From assembly GCA_963757815.1 (NCBI GenBank), contig CAVWSN010000037.1, positions 62,001 to 126,000 of the forward strand: a stretch of DNA of 64,000 nt, in the 5' to 3' direction. Source of the stretch: JACVRW01 sp963757815 (lineage in GTDB: Bacteria; Actinomycetota; Thermoleophilia; Solirubrobacterales; Thermoleophilaceae). The translations under genes were made by a program, and so were the position numbers. The notes under the pieces were generated by a model that worked only from the letters and a program-made list of their open reading frames with translations, was not told the DNA's origin and did not search any database. Positions 25,174-34,379 of this stretch are shown here, piece after piece; the first letter of the stretch is position 1, and every line of letters starts with the position of its first letter.

Positions 25174-26723
25174 GCTTCCGCAACGAGCCGATCCTCGAGC
25201 TGCGCCGGGCGCCCGTGCGCGAGTCCCTCACTGCGGCGCTGCGGGAGCTCGACGCGCGCCTCCCGCTCGAGGTGCCGATCCTGATCGGGGGCGAGCGCGG
25301 CGCGGCGAGCGGCCTCGAGTCGACGGACCCCGGCGCGCCCGAGCGGCTCGTGGCCCGCGCGGGGTCGGCGGGCGCGGACGAGGCCGCGGCAGCCGTGGGC
25401 GCGGCCGAGCGCGGCTTTCGCGAGTGGAGCGCGCGCTCCGCCGCCGAGCGCGCCGAGGTGCTGCGGGGCGCGGCGGCGCGGCTGCGCGAACGCCGGCTCG
25501 AGCTGGCCGCGCTCCAGGTGCGGGAGTGCGCGAAGCCCTGGCCCGAGGCGGACGCGGACGTGTGCGAGGCGATCGACTTCCTCGAGTACTACGCCGCCGA
25601 GGCGATCGAGCTCGACCGCGGCCGCGAGCTGCTGCAGGTGCCCGGCGAGCGCAACACGATGCGCTACTCGCCACGCGGCGTCGCCGCTGTGATCGCACCC
25701 TGGAACTTCCCGCTCGCGATCCCGTGCGGCATGACCGCCGCGGCGCTCGCTGCCGGCAACGCGGCGGTGCTGAAGCCGGCCGAGCAGTCGCCGGCCAGCG
25801 CCGGCGCGCTCGTGGAGGCGCTCCACGCAGCGGGCGTGCCACGCGACGCGCTCGCCCTGCTCCCCGGCTACGGCGAGGCCGGCGCGGCGCTCGTGCGCGA
25901 CCCGCGCGTCCACGTGATCGCCTTCACGGGTTCGGGCGCGGTGGGGCTCGAGATCGTGCGCGCGGCGGCCGAGACGCCGGACGGCCAGGGTCACGTCAAA
26001 CGCGTCGTCTCCGAGATGGGCGGCAAGAACTGCGTGATCGTCGACTCCGATGCCGACCTCGACGACGTCGTGCCGGAGCTCGTCCACTCGGCGTTCGGCT
26101 TCGCGGGCCAGAAGTGCTCGGCGGCCGCGCGGACGCTCGTCCACGAGGCCGTCGCGGACAGGCTGCTCGAGCGGCTGTCAGGGGCCGTGCGTGTGCTCGA
26201 GGTCGGCCAGGCCGAGAGCTTCTCCACCGAGGTGCCGCCGGTGATCGACCGCGAGGCGCAGGAGCGCGTGCTGCGCTACCGCGAGCTGGGCGCGGACCAC
26301 CTGGCCGCGAGCGCCGAGGGGGTCCCGGAACAGGGCTGGTTCGTGCCGCCGACGGTGGTCTACGGCCTCGCCGAGGAATCGCCGGTCAACCGCGAGGAGG
26401 TGTTCGGCCCGCTGCTGTCCGTGACGTCGGTCCGCGACGTGGACGAGGCGATGGACGTCGTCGACTCGCTGCCGCTCGCCCTCACCGGCGGCCTCTTCTC
26501 GCGCAGCCCGGCGACGGTCGAGCGGGTGGCGGCCCGCACGCCGGTCGGCAACCTCTACGTGAACCGCGGGATCACCGGCGCGATGGTGGGCCGCCAGCCC
26601 TTCGGCGGCAACCGCCGCTCCGGGGTCGGCTCGAAGGCGGGAGGACCCGACTACCTGCTCCAGTTCGTGGAGCCGCGCATCGTCACGGAGAACACGATGC
26701 GCCACGGGATTCCGGTGGAGTGA
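25170..26723 (+). CDS. L-glutamate gamma-semialdehyde (P5C) dehydrogenase
   Basis: 517 residues, aldehyde dehydrogenase superfamily. Motifs: VAAVIAPWNFPLAIPCGMTA (cofactor region), IAFTGSGAVGLEIV, the general base E282 in VSEMGGKNCVI, the catalytic C316 in AGQKCSAAAR, and the C-terminal RQPFGGNRRSGVGSKAGG typical of P5CDH. It converts glutamate semialdehyde to glutamate with NAD+, completing proline breakdown begun by the upstream gene. GTG start at 25170 inside the PRODH stop. Its 3' end overlaps the convergent AbiEi-like gene by 41 bases. Confidence 0.92.
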   Translation: MSFRNEPILELRRAPVRESLTAALRELDARLPLEVPILIGGERGAASGLESTDPGAPERLVARAGSAGADEAAAAVGAAERGFREWSARSAAERAEVLRGAAARLRERRLELAALQVRECAKPWPEADADVCEAIDFLEYYAAEAIELDRGRELLQVPGERNTMRYSPRGVAAVIAPWNFPLAIPCGMTAAALAAGNAAVLKPAEQSPASAGALVEALHAAGVPRDALALLPGYGEAGAALVRDPRVHVIAFTGSGAVGLEIVRAAAETPDGQGHVKRVVSEMGGKNCVIVDSDADLDDVVPELVHSAFGFAGQKCSAAARTLVHEAVADRLLERLSGAVRVLEVGQAESFSTEVPPVIDREAQERVLRYRELGADHLAASAEGVPEQGWFVPPTVVYGLAEESPVNREEVFGPLLSVTSVRDVDEAMDVVDSLPLALTGGLFSRSPATVERVAARTPVGNLYVNRGITGAMVGRQPFGGNRRSGVGSKAGGPDYLLQFVEPRIVTENTMRHGIPVE

Positions 26724-27603
26724 GGAGCCCACTCAGCTCGGCGAGCATCTGCTCGGGCTCCTCGAAGACGTCTTTCCAGGTGTAGCGGCGGATCTCGTCT
26801 CCGCGCGCACGGGCGGCGCGGTCGCGGCGGTGGTCCTGTTCCCAGGCGTGGCGGGTGTTGTGGAAGCGGTAGCTGTCGAGCTCGACGGTCAGGTGGTGTC
26901 CGGGCCAGCGGCAATCGACGTAGTGGGCGCCGACCTGCTTGTTTGTAATCGGCAGCGGCAGTTTTCCCGCGCGCAGCCGGGCGCGGAAGCCGCGCTCCAG
27001 CTTGCTGAGCAGCGTCGGCGCGTCACCTCTGACGATCGCGCGCAGCCGAGCGGCGCCGGCCGCGTTTGGGTGTCGGGCTTGGGCGGCCTCGATCTGCCGC
27101 GGGGTGGTTTGGTGGCGGACGGCTGCTTCGTGGGCCGCCCTGGCGAGGTCGTCGAACGACAGCAGTGATGGGACGCGGACCAGCGTTGCCGGCACTGTCG
27201 TGACGGGGATGCCGCGGTGGCGGGTGGCGTCCCTTGGGTCCATGCGCCGACTTCTCCGTGGCTTTATGCCCTTGATCCTGCGCTCCGTCCGGGCGCTCAC
27301 CTCGGGCGCCGGAGCGGGGCCCTTGATCAGTCCCCACAGCCACGCGGCGCTCAGGCCGCTCAGCAACGCACCCTCACCGCAGGCCTTGACTGCGGCCATG
27401 TAGCGCGCCTCCACGCTCGGAGCCCGGTGGCCCACCCGGTACACGCCCGGAAACACGCGGATCAATGCGCCCGAATCGAGCCGACCCCGGATCTCGTCGA
27501 CCGTGACCCCGGCGCCCCGCAGCTCCCGATGAGTCACCACCCCGTGCGCCCTGGTCGCCAAGCCGGCGATCTTCTGTTCAGCTGTCCTGCCTGGACGGGC
27601 CAC
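26683..27603 (-). CDS. AbiEi-type antitoxin-domain protein with C-terminal DUF559-like nuclease fold
   Basis: 306 residues. The N-terminal part (QKIAGLATRAHGVVTHRELR, LIRVFPGVYRVGH) is the winged-helix domain annotated as type IV toxin-antitoxin AbiEi antitoxin. The C-terminal third (VDCRWPGHHLTVELDSYRFH, then HAWEQDHRRDRAARARGDEI) matches the DUF559/Vsr-like endonuclease fold, with Asp and Glu candidates for metal binding. No AbiEii nucleotidyltransferase toxin is adjacent, so it is solitary, as is common for this architecture in Actinomycetota. Function unproven; restriction- or repair-related activity is possible. Confidence 0.75.
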   Translation of the reverse strand: MARPGRTAEQKIAGLATRAHGVVTHRELRGAGVTVDEIRGRLDSGALIRVFPGVYRVGHRAPSVEARYMAAVKACGEGALLSGLSAAWLWGLIKGPAPAPEVSARTERRIKGIKPRRSRRMDPRDATRHRGIPVTTVPATLVRVPSLLSFDDLARAAHEAAVRHQTTPRQIEAAQARHPNAAGAARLRAIVRGDAPTLLSKLERGFRARLRAGKLPLPITNKQVGAHYVDCRWPGHHLTVELDSYRFHNTRHAWEQDHRRDRAARARGDEIRRYTWKDVFEEPEQMLAELSGLLTPPESRGASCSP

Positions 27604-27650
27604 CAGACCTACAAAGCAGGATCGCTCCGTGTTTCGCCCCTACTAGAGTG

Positions 27651-29121
27651 ATGGCCGCCGTGGCGGCCCCTACCTTCGATCTCCAGTCGCATTCCCTCCA
27701 TTCGGACGGTGAGCTGCCGGCTGCTCAGGTCGTCGAGAACGCCGCTGCGGCCGGGGTCGAGTTGCTCGCCCTCTCCGATCACGACACGGTCGACGGGGTC
27801 GACGAGGCGCTCGCCGCCGGGGCGGTCCACGGTGTGCGCGTGGTGCCCGCCACCGAGATCTCGGCGGTCGACGGCGGCTACGAGGACCTTCATGTTCTGG
27901 GCTACGGGATCGATCACCGCAGCGCGCTGCTCGGCGAGCGCCTGCTGGACGCGCGCGGAGACCGCGAGCGCCGCGCCGAGGCGATGGCCGAGCGCCTGCG
28001 GGGGCTCGGCTTCGCGGTCGAGTCGGGACCCATCGAGGCCCGCAAGGCCGCCGGCAAGCCGGTCGGGCGGCCGCACCTGGCCGCGCGCCGTGCTGGCGCA
28101 TCCCGGCAACGCCGAGCGCCTCGCGGCGGAGGGCCACGAGGACGTTTCGTCGTTCATTCCCGCCTATCTGATCCAGGGCAAGCCGGGCTACGTGGCGCGG
28201 ACGCATCCGACCGTCGAGGAGGCGATCGATTGGATCCACGAGGCGGCCGGCGTGGCGGTCTGGGCCCACCCGTTCTGGGACGTCGAGGCGGGGGACGAGG
28301 TGCTCGCGGCGGTCGAGCGCTACCGCGCCGCCGGGATCGACGGCGTCGAGGTCTTCTATCCCTCGCACACGAAGGAGCAGACTGAGCTGCTCGCCGACCG
28401 CTGCGCCGAGCTCGGCCTGCTCGCCACCGGCTCGTCCGACTACCACGGGCCCGGCCACAGGCTGTTCAGCAGGTTCCGCGCCTTCGAGCTCCACGGCCGC
28501 GCGCCCAACCTCGGCCCGATCCCGCACGGCACGCTCGCGGCGCCCATCCGCTCGCGTGACAGCCGCGGCCTCTGCTTCTGGCTGACCGGCCTGTCCGGGT
28601 CCGGCAAGTCGACCGTCGCGCGGCTCGCCGCGGGCCGGCTGCGCGACCGCGGCCGGCGCGTGGAGGTCCTCGACGGCGACGACGTGCGTCAGAACCTATG
28701 CGCCGGACTGGGCTTCTCGCCCGAGGACCGCAGGGAGAACGTGCGCCGCATCGCCTGGGTGGCGGACATCCTCTCGCGCAACGACGTGATCACCTTCGCC
28801 GCCGCGGTGTCGCCGTACCGGTCGATGCGCGAGGAGGCGCGCGCCAGGATGGGGCGCCGCTTCGTCGAGGTGCATGTGCGCGCCTCGGTGGAGGAGTGCG
28901 AGCGCCGCGACGTGAAGGGCCTCTACCAGCGCGCGCGGGCCGGCGAGATCAAGGGCTTCACCGGGGTCTCCGACCCCTACGAGGAGCCGGAGGCGCCCGA
29001 GCTCACGCTCGACACGGAGGCCGAGACCGTCGAGCAGTCGGCGGAGCGGCTCATCGAGTACGTCGAGCAGCGGCTGGCTGGGGACGCTAGCCCCGCCGCC
29101 GAGCCGGCCTCCCGGAGCTGA
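27651..29121 (+). CDS. PHP-domain phosphoesterase fused to adenylyl-sulfate kinase, one frameshift
   Basis: The N-terminal part is a PHP domain: FDLQSHSLHSDGELPAAQVV, LLALSDHDTVDGV, VVPATEIS and later LLATGSSDYHGPGH. An extra G near 28083 breaks the frame; the expected RPHLARAVLAHPGNAERL continues in the next frame. With no stop or start codon between, residues from about 306 are an APS kinase (CysC): WLTGLSGSGKSTVARLAAGR (P-loop), VLDGDDVRQNLCAGLGFS, FVEVHVRASVEECERRD, GEIKGFTGVSDPYEEPE. Corrected length is about 489 residues. APS kinase makes PAPS; some PHP proteins hydrolyse 3',5'-bisphosphonucleotides such as PAP, the PAPS by-product, so a joint role is plausible. Confidence 0.8.
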
Positions 29122-29135
29122 GACCCCCGCGGCGC

Positions 29136-29411
29136 CTACGCCGCCGTGGCGTAACGCCCCGCGCTGCGCGCCTTGCGCTTGGCCGCCTCGACCTCGCGGT
29201 CCTTCGGAGGCGCCGTGGTCACGAGCTGCGTGAGCAGGCGCGCCGAAGCGGCCGCGACCTCCTCGACGGCGCGCTCGAACGCCTCCGCGTTGGCCTGGGA
29301 CGGCTTGCTGTAGCCGCTTATCTTCCGGACGTACTGAAGCGCCGCGTCGTGGATCTCTTCCTCGGTCGCGGGCGGATCGAAGTTGTGGAGTGGTCGGATG
29401 TTCCTGCACAT
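29136..29411 (-). CDS. DUF2277 family protein
   Basis: The 91-residue protein begins MCRNIRPLHNFDPPATEEEI and continues AALQYVRKISGYSKPSQAN, the characteristic sequence of DUF2277, a small bacterial family of unknown function. The C-terminal end is basic. It lies 10 bases downstream of the MFS exporter gene on the same strand, so it is probably the last gene of the sulfatase-like/MFS transcript. Confidence 0.88.
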   Translation of the reverse strand: MCRNIRPLHNFDPPATEEEIHDAALQYVRKISGYSKPSQANAEAFERAVEEVAAASARLLTQLVTTAPPKDREVEAAKRKARSAGRYATAA

Positions 29412-29421
29412 GTGCCCGAGG

Positions 29422-31158
29422 TTAGCCGGGCAGCGAGGGGGCGGCTTCCTGTTGCGCCGCCTTCTGCTGCTGCGCCTTCATCTTCGCCATGAACTCCGCC
29501 TGCGCCTGCGCCGGCGTGCGCCGCAGCGCGCCCATGAGCGGAAGCACGGTGAGGATCAGCACCGCCGCCTGCCGGAACGCCCAGGCGAAGCCCTCGCGCG
29601 CCGACCCGGCCGTCTGGCGGATGATCTCCTCGTCGAAGCCCGGCTTGGGCTCGAAGCGGTCGTTCGTCCCGCCCGTGTAGTCGTGCAGCGTCGACTGGAT
29701 GACCTGGCCCGCAAGCGGCGGCGGGATCTCCCACTCGCCGACGATGTCGTCGATCTCGTCCTCGGCGAACCAGACCATGTGGGCGTGCATCGCCCCGCCG
29801 AAGGTGGCGACCAGGACCGCCACGCCTATCGCCGCCCCGAGCTGGCGCGCGGTGTTGAGGATGCCTGAGGCGAGCCCCACCTCGGGGCCCGCCACCGCGC
29901 CCATGGCGCCCACGTTGAGCGAGGGGAAGCAGATCCCCATGCCCGCTCCGATCAGGAGCAGGCCGGGCAGGATGCGCAGGTAGCTGAAGGCGTTGTCGGC
30001 GGTGGCGGGCAGGAACGACACGATCAGCATCCCGATCGCCATCGCGATCAGCCCCGGCTTCGCGAGCTCGCCGGGCGGCCGCTTGTCGGCCGCGCGGCCC
30101 ACGAACGGCCATACGACGAGGCCCATGAGCGGCACGGGCGTGATCGCCAGTGCGGCCTCGAGCTGCGTGTAGCCCCAGAGATTCACGAACACGAGCGCGA
30201 GCAGCAGCAGTGACCCGATCGCCCCCGCGGCGAAGAAGAGCATCCCGATGTTGGCGTTTCGGAACTGCCGGTTGGAGATCAGGCCCGGGGTGATCAGCGG
30301 GCTCGGCGCGCGTCGCTCCCACCACACGAACAGCACACCGAGCAGGATTGCCCCCTGCATCAGGCTGAGCCAGAGCGCCAGGTCGCCGGCGAACGGGTTC
30401 GTCTCGACGAGCGCGACCGTCATGAAGAAGACGGCGCCGCCGAGCAGCAGCATGCCCTTGAGGTCGACCTCGCGGCCGGCCGTGAGGTCCCAGGTCTCGG
30501 GCCACCAGCGCAGCGCGAGGATCACGCCCAGGATCCCGAACGGGATGTTGATCAGGAAGATCCAGTGCCAGCTTGCGATCTCGACGAGCACGCCGCCGAT
30601 CACCGGGCCGAGCGCCGTCGAAACCAGCGCCACGATCGCGATCAGCGCCAGCCCGCGGCCGCGTTGCTCGGGCGGGAACACCAGCACGGTCATCGCGAAC
30701 CCGAGCGGCGCCAGGATGCCGGCGCCCGCCCCCTGGATCACGCGGAAGACGATCAGCCACTCGACCGACCAGGCCGTGGCGCAGAGCGCCGACCCGATCG
30801 TGAAGACCGACAGTCCGATGATGAAGAAGCGCTTGCGCCCGAACTGGTCGGCGAGCCGTCCCATCGACACGAGCAGGACGGCGAACATGATGTTGTAGGC
30901 GTTGATGACCCACGTGACCGTCGCGATGTCCGTGGACATCTCGTCCTGGAGCTCGGGGATCGTGACGTTCACGATCGACACGTCCAGCAGGGACATCGCC
31001 CAGCCGATCATCATCACGCCGAAGATGCGCCACTTGTTCGCGTAGAGGAACTCGGTGGACGGGTTCCTGCGCTCGGCCGCCGCGGGCGCGGCGCCGTCAC
31101 CGTCGCGGCCGTCGCCGTCGACCGCCGTGCCGTCGGACTGCCTGCGCCAGAGCCTCAC
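29422..31158 (-). CDS. DHA2-family (EmrB/QacA-type) MFS drug-efflux transporter
   Basis: 578 residues with about 14 helices. Family motifs: GWAMSLLDVSIVNVTIPELQ (helix 1), the loop motif A in MGRLADQFGRKRFFIIGL, and motif C in ALVSTALGPVIGGVLVEIAS (helix 5). A long extracytoplasmic stretch near residues 480-530 (WFAEDEIDDIVGEWEIPPPL) is a family feature. These proton antiporters export amphiphilic compounds or lipids. Its GTG start overlaps the stop of the upstream sulfatase-like gene (GTGA), so the exporter is translated with the two sulfatase-like proteins. Confidence 0.9.
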   Translation of the reverse strand: MRLWRRQSDGTAVDGDGRDGDGAAPAAAERRNPSTEFLYANKWRIFGVMMIGWAMSLLDVSIVNVTIPELQDEMSTDIATVTWVINAYNIMFAVLLVSMGRLADQFGRKRFFIIGLSVFTIGSALCATAWSVEWLIVFRVIQGAGAGILAPLGFAMTVLVFPPEQRGRGLALIAIVALVSTALGPVIGGVLVEIASWHWIFLINIPFGILGVILALRWWPETWDLTAGREVDLKGMLLLGGAVFFMTVALVETNPFAGDLALWLSLMQGAILLGVLFVWWERRAPSPLITPGLISNRQFRNANIGMLFFAAGAIGSLLLLALVFVNLWGYTQLEAALAITPVPLMGLVVWPFVGRAADKRPPGELAKPGLIAMAIGMLIVSFLPATADNAFSYLRILPGLLLIGAGMGICFPSLNVGAMGAVAGPEVGLASGILNTARQLGAAIGVAVLVATFGGAMHAHMVWFAEDEIDDIVGEWEIPPPLAGQVIQSTLHDYTGGTNDRFEPKPGFDEEIIRQTAGSAREGFAWAFRQAAVLILTVLPLMGALRRTPAQAQAEFMAKMKAQQQKAAQQEAAPSLPG

Positions 31159-32747
31159 GGGCCGTCCTTCGGCGGCGCCGACTCGGGCGTCCGCTCGTTC
31201 GTCGGCAGCTCGCCGCCCTCCGGCACGCGCCCGTCGAACTCGAAGTCCTCGGGCTCGGTGCCGTCCTCGGGCTCGTCGTTGTCGATCGGGTCGAAGTCGT
31301 TCGGGATGCTGTCGTCGTCCTCGTCGTCGTCGCCGCGCTCGCGGGCCGGACGCAGCGCGCCGTCGGGCCCGAACTCGGGCAGCGTCCCGCCGGCGACCGC
31401 CAGGGCGACCTGGGACAGCTCGGTCAGCTTCTCGGGATCCTCGTTCGCGACGTCCTCGAAGCGAGTGATGTCGTCCTCGACCTCTTCGTCGTCGTCGTAC
31501 ATCCGCCGCTCGATCTCCTCGCGGTCGGCCACCATCAGCCAGCGGCTGTCGCGCACGATGATGTTGGAGCCGACGGCCGTAACGTTGAAGGGCCGGTCGT
31601 AGAGGTCGTCCTCGTCGACGTCGTCGAAGAGCGCGGTCAGGTCCTCGCCCCCCATCTTGCCCGGGATCGTCGCGCCCATGAAGGAGACGATCGTGGGCGC
31701 CACGTCGTGCGTCGTGGCGTACCAGTCAACGTCGTTGCCGCCCTCGTCGCCGTCGGGGTGGCGGATGAGGAACGGCACCTCGTAGGCGGGCCGGTAGGAG
31801 GTGGGCGTCGCAATGCCGAGGAAGGCGTGCTCGCCCAGAGCGATGCCCTGGTCGCCGATCACCACCAGCAGCGTGGAGTCGAGCAGGTCGAGATCGGAGA
31901 GCGCGTCCATCAGCCGCCCCACCTCGTCGTCGACGGCCTCGACGTGCTGCTTGTAGGCGTCGCGCACGCGATCCTCGTCGTCGCCCGACCAGCGGAGCTC
32001 GGCGAGCCGGCCGTTCATCGGCCCGATGCCCTCCTCCTCGACCTCGCCCGGCTTGACGTACACGAACGGGGCCTGCGCGGCGTCCGCGGGATCGAACGGG
32101 TCGATGGCGAGGAAGAACGGCGTGTCCCGGGCGAGGCCGCGGAGCTCGCGGATGCCCGCTCGGAACGTGCGCGCGGCAGCCTGGGTCTGGCCCCGGATCG
32201 CGGGCAGCAGGTCCGACTCGATGCCGGGAGCGCGGCCCGCCGCGGCGCCGGGCGCGCCCGCACGCTTGACATCCGGCCAGCGCGGCCCGCTCAGAATGGG
32301 GTTGTCGCTCACGTATGCGGTCGTCACGCCGTGACCGCGCAGGGTCTCCGTCAAGACCGGCTGGTGGTCCCAGATCGGGTTGAAGCCCGGAATCGCCGCG
32401 AGCCCATCGGTGCGCTTCCAGTCGCGGAACGGGTAGGAGCGCATGCCGGTGATGAGCGCGCGCCGCATGGGCAGGCCCGGCATCGACTCGGGTATTGCGC
32501 GGTCGAAGCGCAGCGAATCGCCCACGAGGTCGTTGAGGTTCGGCGTCTTGGCCGGCGAGCCGCCCTCGAACGCGTCGACGTGGTCCTGACGCACGAGCGG
32601 CAGCACGACCAGCACGGCGTTGCGGCCGGAGCCCTCGTCCTCCTGAGCCGCCGCGGCGGCCGGCAGCGCGGCCATGCCGAACAGGCCCGCGCCCGCCGCG
32701 CCGGCGCCGCCGCGCCGCAGGAGACTGCGCCGCGTGAGGGGCCTCAC
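31155..32747 (-). CDS. Tat-exported sulfatase-like protein B, catalytic cysteine absent
   Basis: GTG start at 32747. A twin-arginine signal (LTRRSLLRRGGAGAAGAGLF) precedes an alkaline-phosphatase-superfamily sulfatase domain of about 430 residues and an acidic, low-complexity C-terminal tail. The sulfatase signature CxPxRxxLxTG appears as GLPMRRALITG (residues 91-101), so the formylglycine cysteine is Gly91. The N-terminal metal site is also weak (VLPLVRQDHVD). The later site DQGIALGEHAFLG keeps part of the metal ligands. It overlaps protein A upstream and the MFS exporter downstream by 4 bases each. Catalysis is doubtful; a partner or binding role for protein A is possible. Confidence 0.78.
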   Translation of the reverse strand: MRPLTRRSLLRRGGAGAAGAGLFGMAALPAAAAAQEDEGSGRNAVLVVLPLVRQDHVDAFEGGSPAKTPNLNDLVGDSLRFDRAIPESMPGLPMRRALITGMRSYPFRDWKRTDGLAAIPGFNPIWDHQPVLTETLRGHGVTTAYVSDNPILSGPRWPDVKRAGAPGAAAGRAPGIESDLLPAIRGQTQAAARTFRAGIRELRGLARDTPFFLAIDPFDPADAAQAPFVYVKPGEVEEEGIGPMNGRLAELRWSGDDEDRVRDAYKQHVEAVDDEVGRLMDALSDLDLLDSTLLVVIGDQGIALGEHAFLGIATPTSYRPAYEVPFLIRHPDGDEGGNDVDWYATTHDVAPTIVSFMGATIPGKMGGEDLTALFDDVDEDDLYDRPFNVTAVGSNIIVRDSRWLMVADREEIERRMYDDDEEVEDDITRFEDVANEDPEKLTELSQVALAVAGGTLPEFGPDGALRPARERGDDDEDDDSIPNDFDPIDNDEPEDGTEPEDFEFDGRVPEGGELPTNERTPESAPPKDGP

Positions 32748-34288
32748 CCGCCGACCACCGCCTTGGCGCCCTTGGCGCCGAACTGGGGCAGCGTCCCGCC
32801 CGCCTCGTCCTCGAGCACGCGCCAGAGCTGGTCGACGATCTCGGGATGCTCGGCGGCCACGTCGGTCAGCTCCTGCGGGTCCTTCGACCGGTCGTAGAGG
32901 CGCTTGCGCATTCCCTCGCTGTCGGCGAGCAGGAACCAGTTGAGATCGCCCGCGAGGACGTGATCGTCGTAGCACGAGGTGAAGTACGGGCGCGGCGGCG
33001 GCTCGCGCCCGTCGAAGAGCACCGACAGGTCCTCGCCGGACATCAACCCGGGGGCACGAACGCCCATGAACGACAGCGCCGTGCGGGGGAGGTCGTGGGT
33101 CGAGGCGAAGAAGTCGCTCGTGTCGCCCGCGCGCTTGCCCTCCGGGTGCCGGATCATGCAGGGCACGTGGTAGACGTGCCACTGGGCGCGCGCCGCGTGC
33201 TTGCCGAGCACACCGTGCTCGCCGAGCGTCAGCCCGTGGTCGGACATGTACATGATCACGGTGTTGTCGAGGAGCTTCTGGCGGTCGAGCTCGTTCATGA
33301 GGCGCCCGACCCACTCGTCCACGAACTCGATCTCGGCGGCGTACAGCTCGCGGACGCGGTCGATCGTCTCGTCGTCGACGTCCACGTCGATCACCCACGA
33401 GTAGGGGGTCTCGAACGGCTGGATCGGCGTGATTCCCTGCCTCTCGATGCCCTTCGGCTCGGAGCTGTAGCGCGCCTGGTAGGTCCGCGGCGCGTCGAGC
33501 GGCTCGTGCGGGTCGAACGCGTCGATGCCGAGGAAGAAGGGCTTGCCCTCCTCCTTGAGGTCGTCGAGCAGGCGCAGGCCGGCGCGGATCACGCGGGCGG
33601 TCGGGTAGTCGCCGTCCGAGTCGCGGTAGATCGAGTTCCAGCCCGCCATCGCGCGCAGCCGGCCGACCTCCACGCTGTCGGAGAGCTCGGGAAGGAGGTA
33701 GCGCTCGATCGTGGAGCGCGTGGCGGGCCGCTTGAAGGGCTTGTTGAGGAAGCGGTAGGCGCCCTGGGAGAAGCTCGGCTTGATCCAGTCGACGGTGCGG
33801 CGGAAGTTGGCGAAGCGGGGGCCGATCAGGAAGGGGTTGTCGGTGCAGTAGGCGGTCTCGACGTCGGCCTCGCCGAGCACCTCGGTCACGATCGGGTGGA
33901 AGTCGGGGATCGGGATCCAGCCCGGCCCGACGGGCAGTCCCTTGGTTGGGACGTAGTTGCGGAAGGGGAAGGAGCGGACCCCGGTGAGGAGCGCGCGCCG
34001 GGCGGGGCCGGTCGGCATGGCCTCCGGCACCGCATGCGAGAACGTGAGCGAGTCCCTGGCGAGCGCGTCGATGTTGGGCGTCTTTGCGAGCGAGTCCGGG
34101 TTGTAGTGCGAGATGTAGTCCGCGCGCGTGGAGTCGGTGAAGAGCAGCAGGACGTTGGGCGCGTCCTTCGCATGGTCGGTGGCCGGCTCGAAGTAGTCGT
34201 CGCCGCAGGCGGAAGCGGCGAGCACGGCGGCGCCGCTCGCGCCGGCACCGAACAGCCCTCGTCTTGTAAAGCCGCCCCGCAGGCCCAT
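32744..34288 (-). CDS. Tat-exported sulfatase-like protein A, threonine at the nucleophile position
   Basis: A twin-arginine signal (FTRRGLFGAGASGAAVLAAS) with a lipobox-like ASAC suggests a Tat lipoprotein with Cys28. The core begins NVLLLFTDSTRADYISHYNP (metal-binding Asp residues). The signature CxPSRxxLxTG reads TGPARRALLTG (residues 93-103), with Thr93 instead of the formylglycine-forming Cys or Ser. Threonine is the natural nucleophile in several other alkaline phosphatase-superfamily phosphodiesterases, so activity on a phosphoester is possible. The second metal site YMSDHGLTLGEHGVLGKHA is intact. 514 residues, ATG at 34288 (GTG one codon earlier). First gene of a four-gene overlapping operon. 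Confidence 0.82.
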   Translation of the reverse strand: MGLRGGFTRRGLFGAGASGAAVLAASACGDDYFEPATDHAKDAPNVLLLFTDSTRADYISHYNPDSLAKTPNIDALARDSLTFSHAVPEAMPTGPARRALLTGVRSFPFRNYVPTKGLPVGPGWIPIPDFHPIVTEVLGEADVETAYCTDNPFLIGPRFANFRRTVDWIKPSFSQGAYRFLNKPFKRPATRSTIERYLLPELSDSVEVGRLRAMAGWNSIYRDSDGDYPTARVIRAGLRLLDDLKEEGKPFFLGIDAFDPHEPLDAPRTYQARYSSEPKGIERQGITPIQPFETPYSWVIDVDVDDETIDRVRELYAAEIEFVDEWVGRLMNELDRQKLLDNTVIMYMSDHGLTLGEHGVLGKHAARAQWHVYHVPCMIRHPEGKRAGDTSDFFASTHDLPRTALSFMGVRAPGLMSGEDLSVLFDGREPPPRPYFTSCYDDHVLAGDLNWFLLADSEGMRKRLYDRSKDPQELTDVAAEHPEIVDQLWRVLEDEAGGTLPQFGAKGAKAVVGG

Positions 34289-34379
34289 CACGAGGGCCGC
34301 AGGCTAGCTTACGGCCGGGCTGCCACCCGGGATTACGCGGTCTTAACGGGCCGCCCACGCGCTGTTAACAAGGTCCCCC

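Noticed and set aside
31155..34358. A 1067-codon minus-strand frame across both sulfatase-like genes
   Set aside because: Its first half is an Arg/Pro-rich shadow of protein A in another frame; protein B begins at the GTG at 32747 with a Tat signal.
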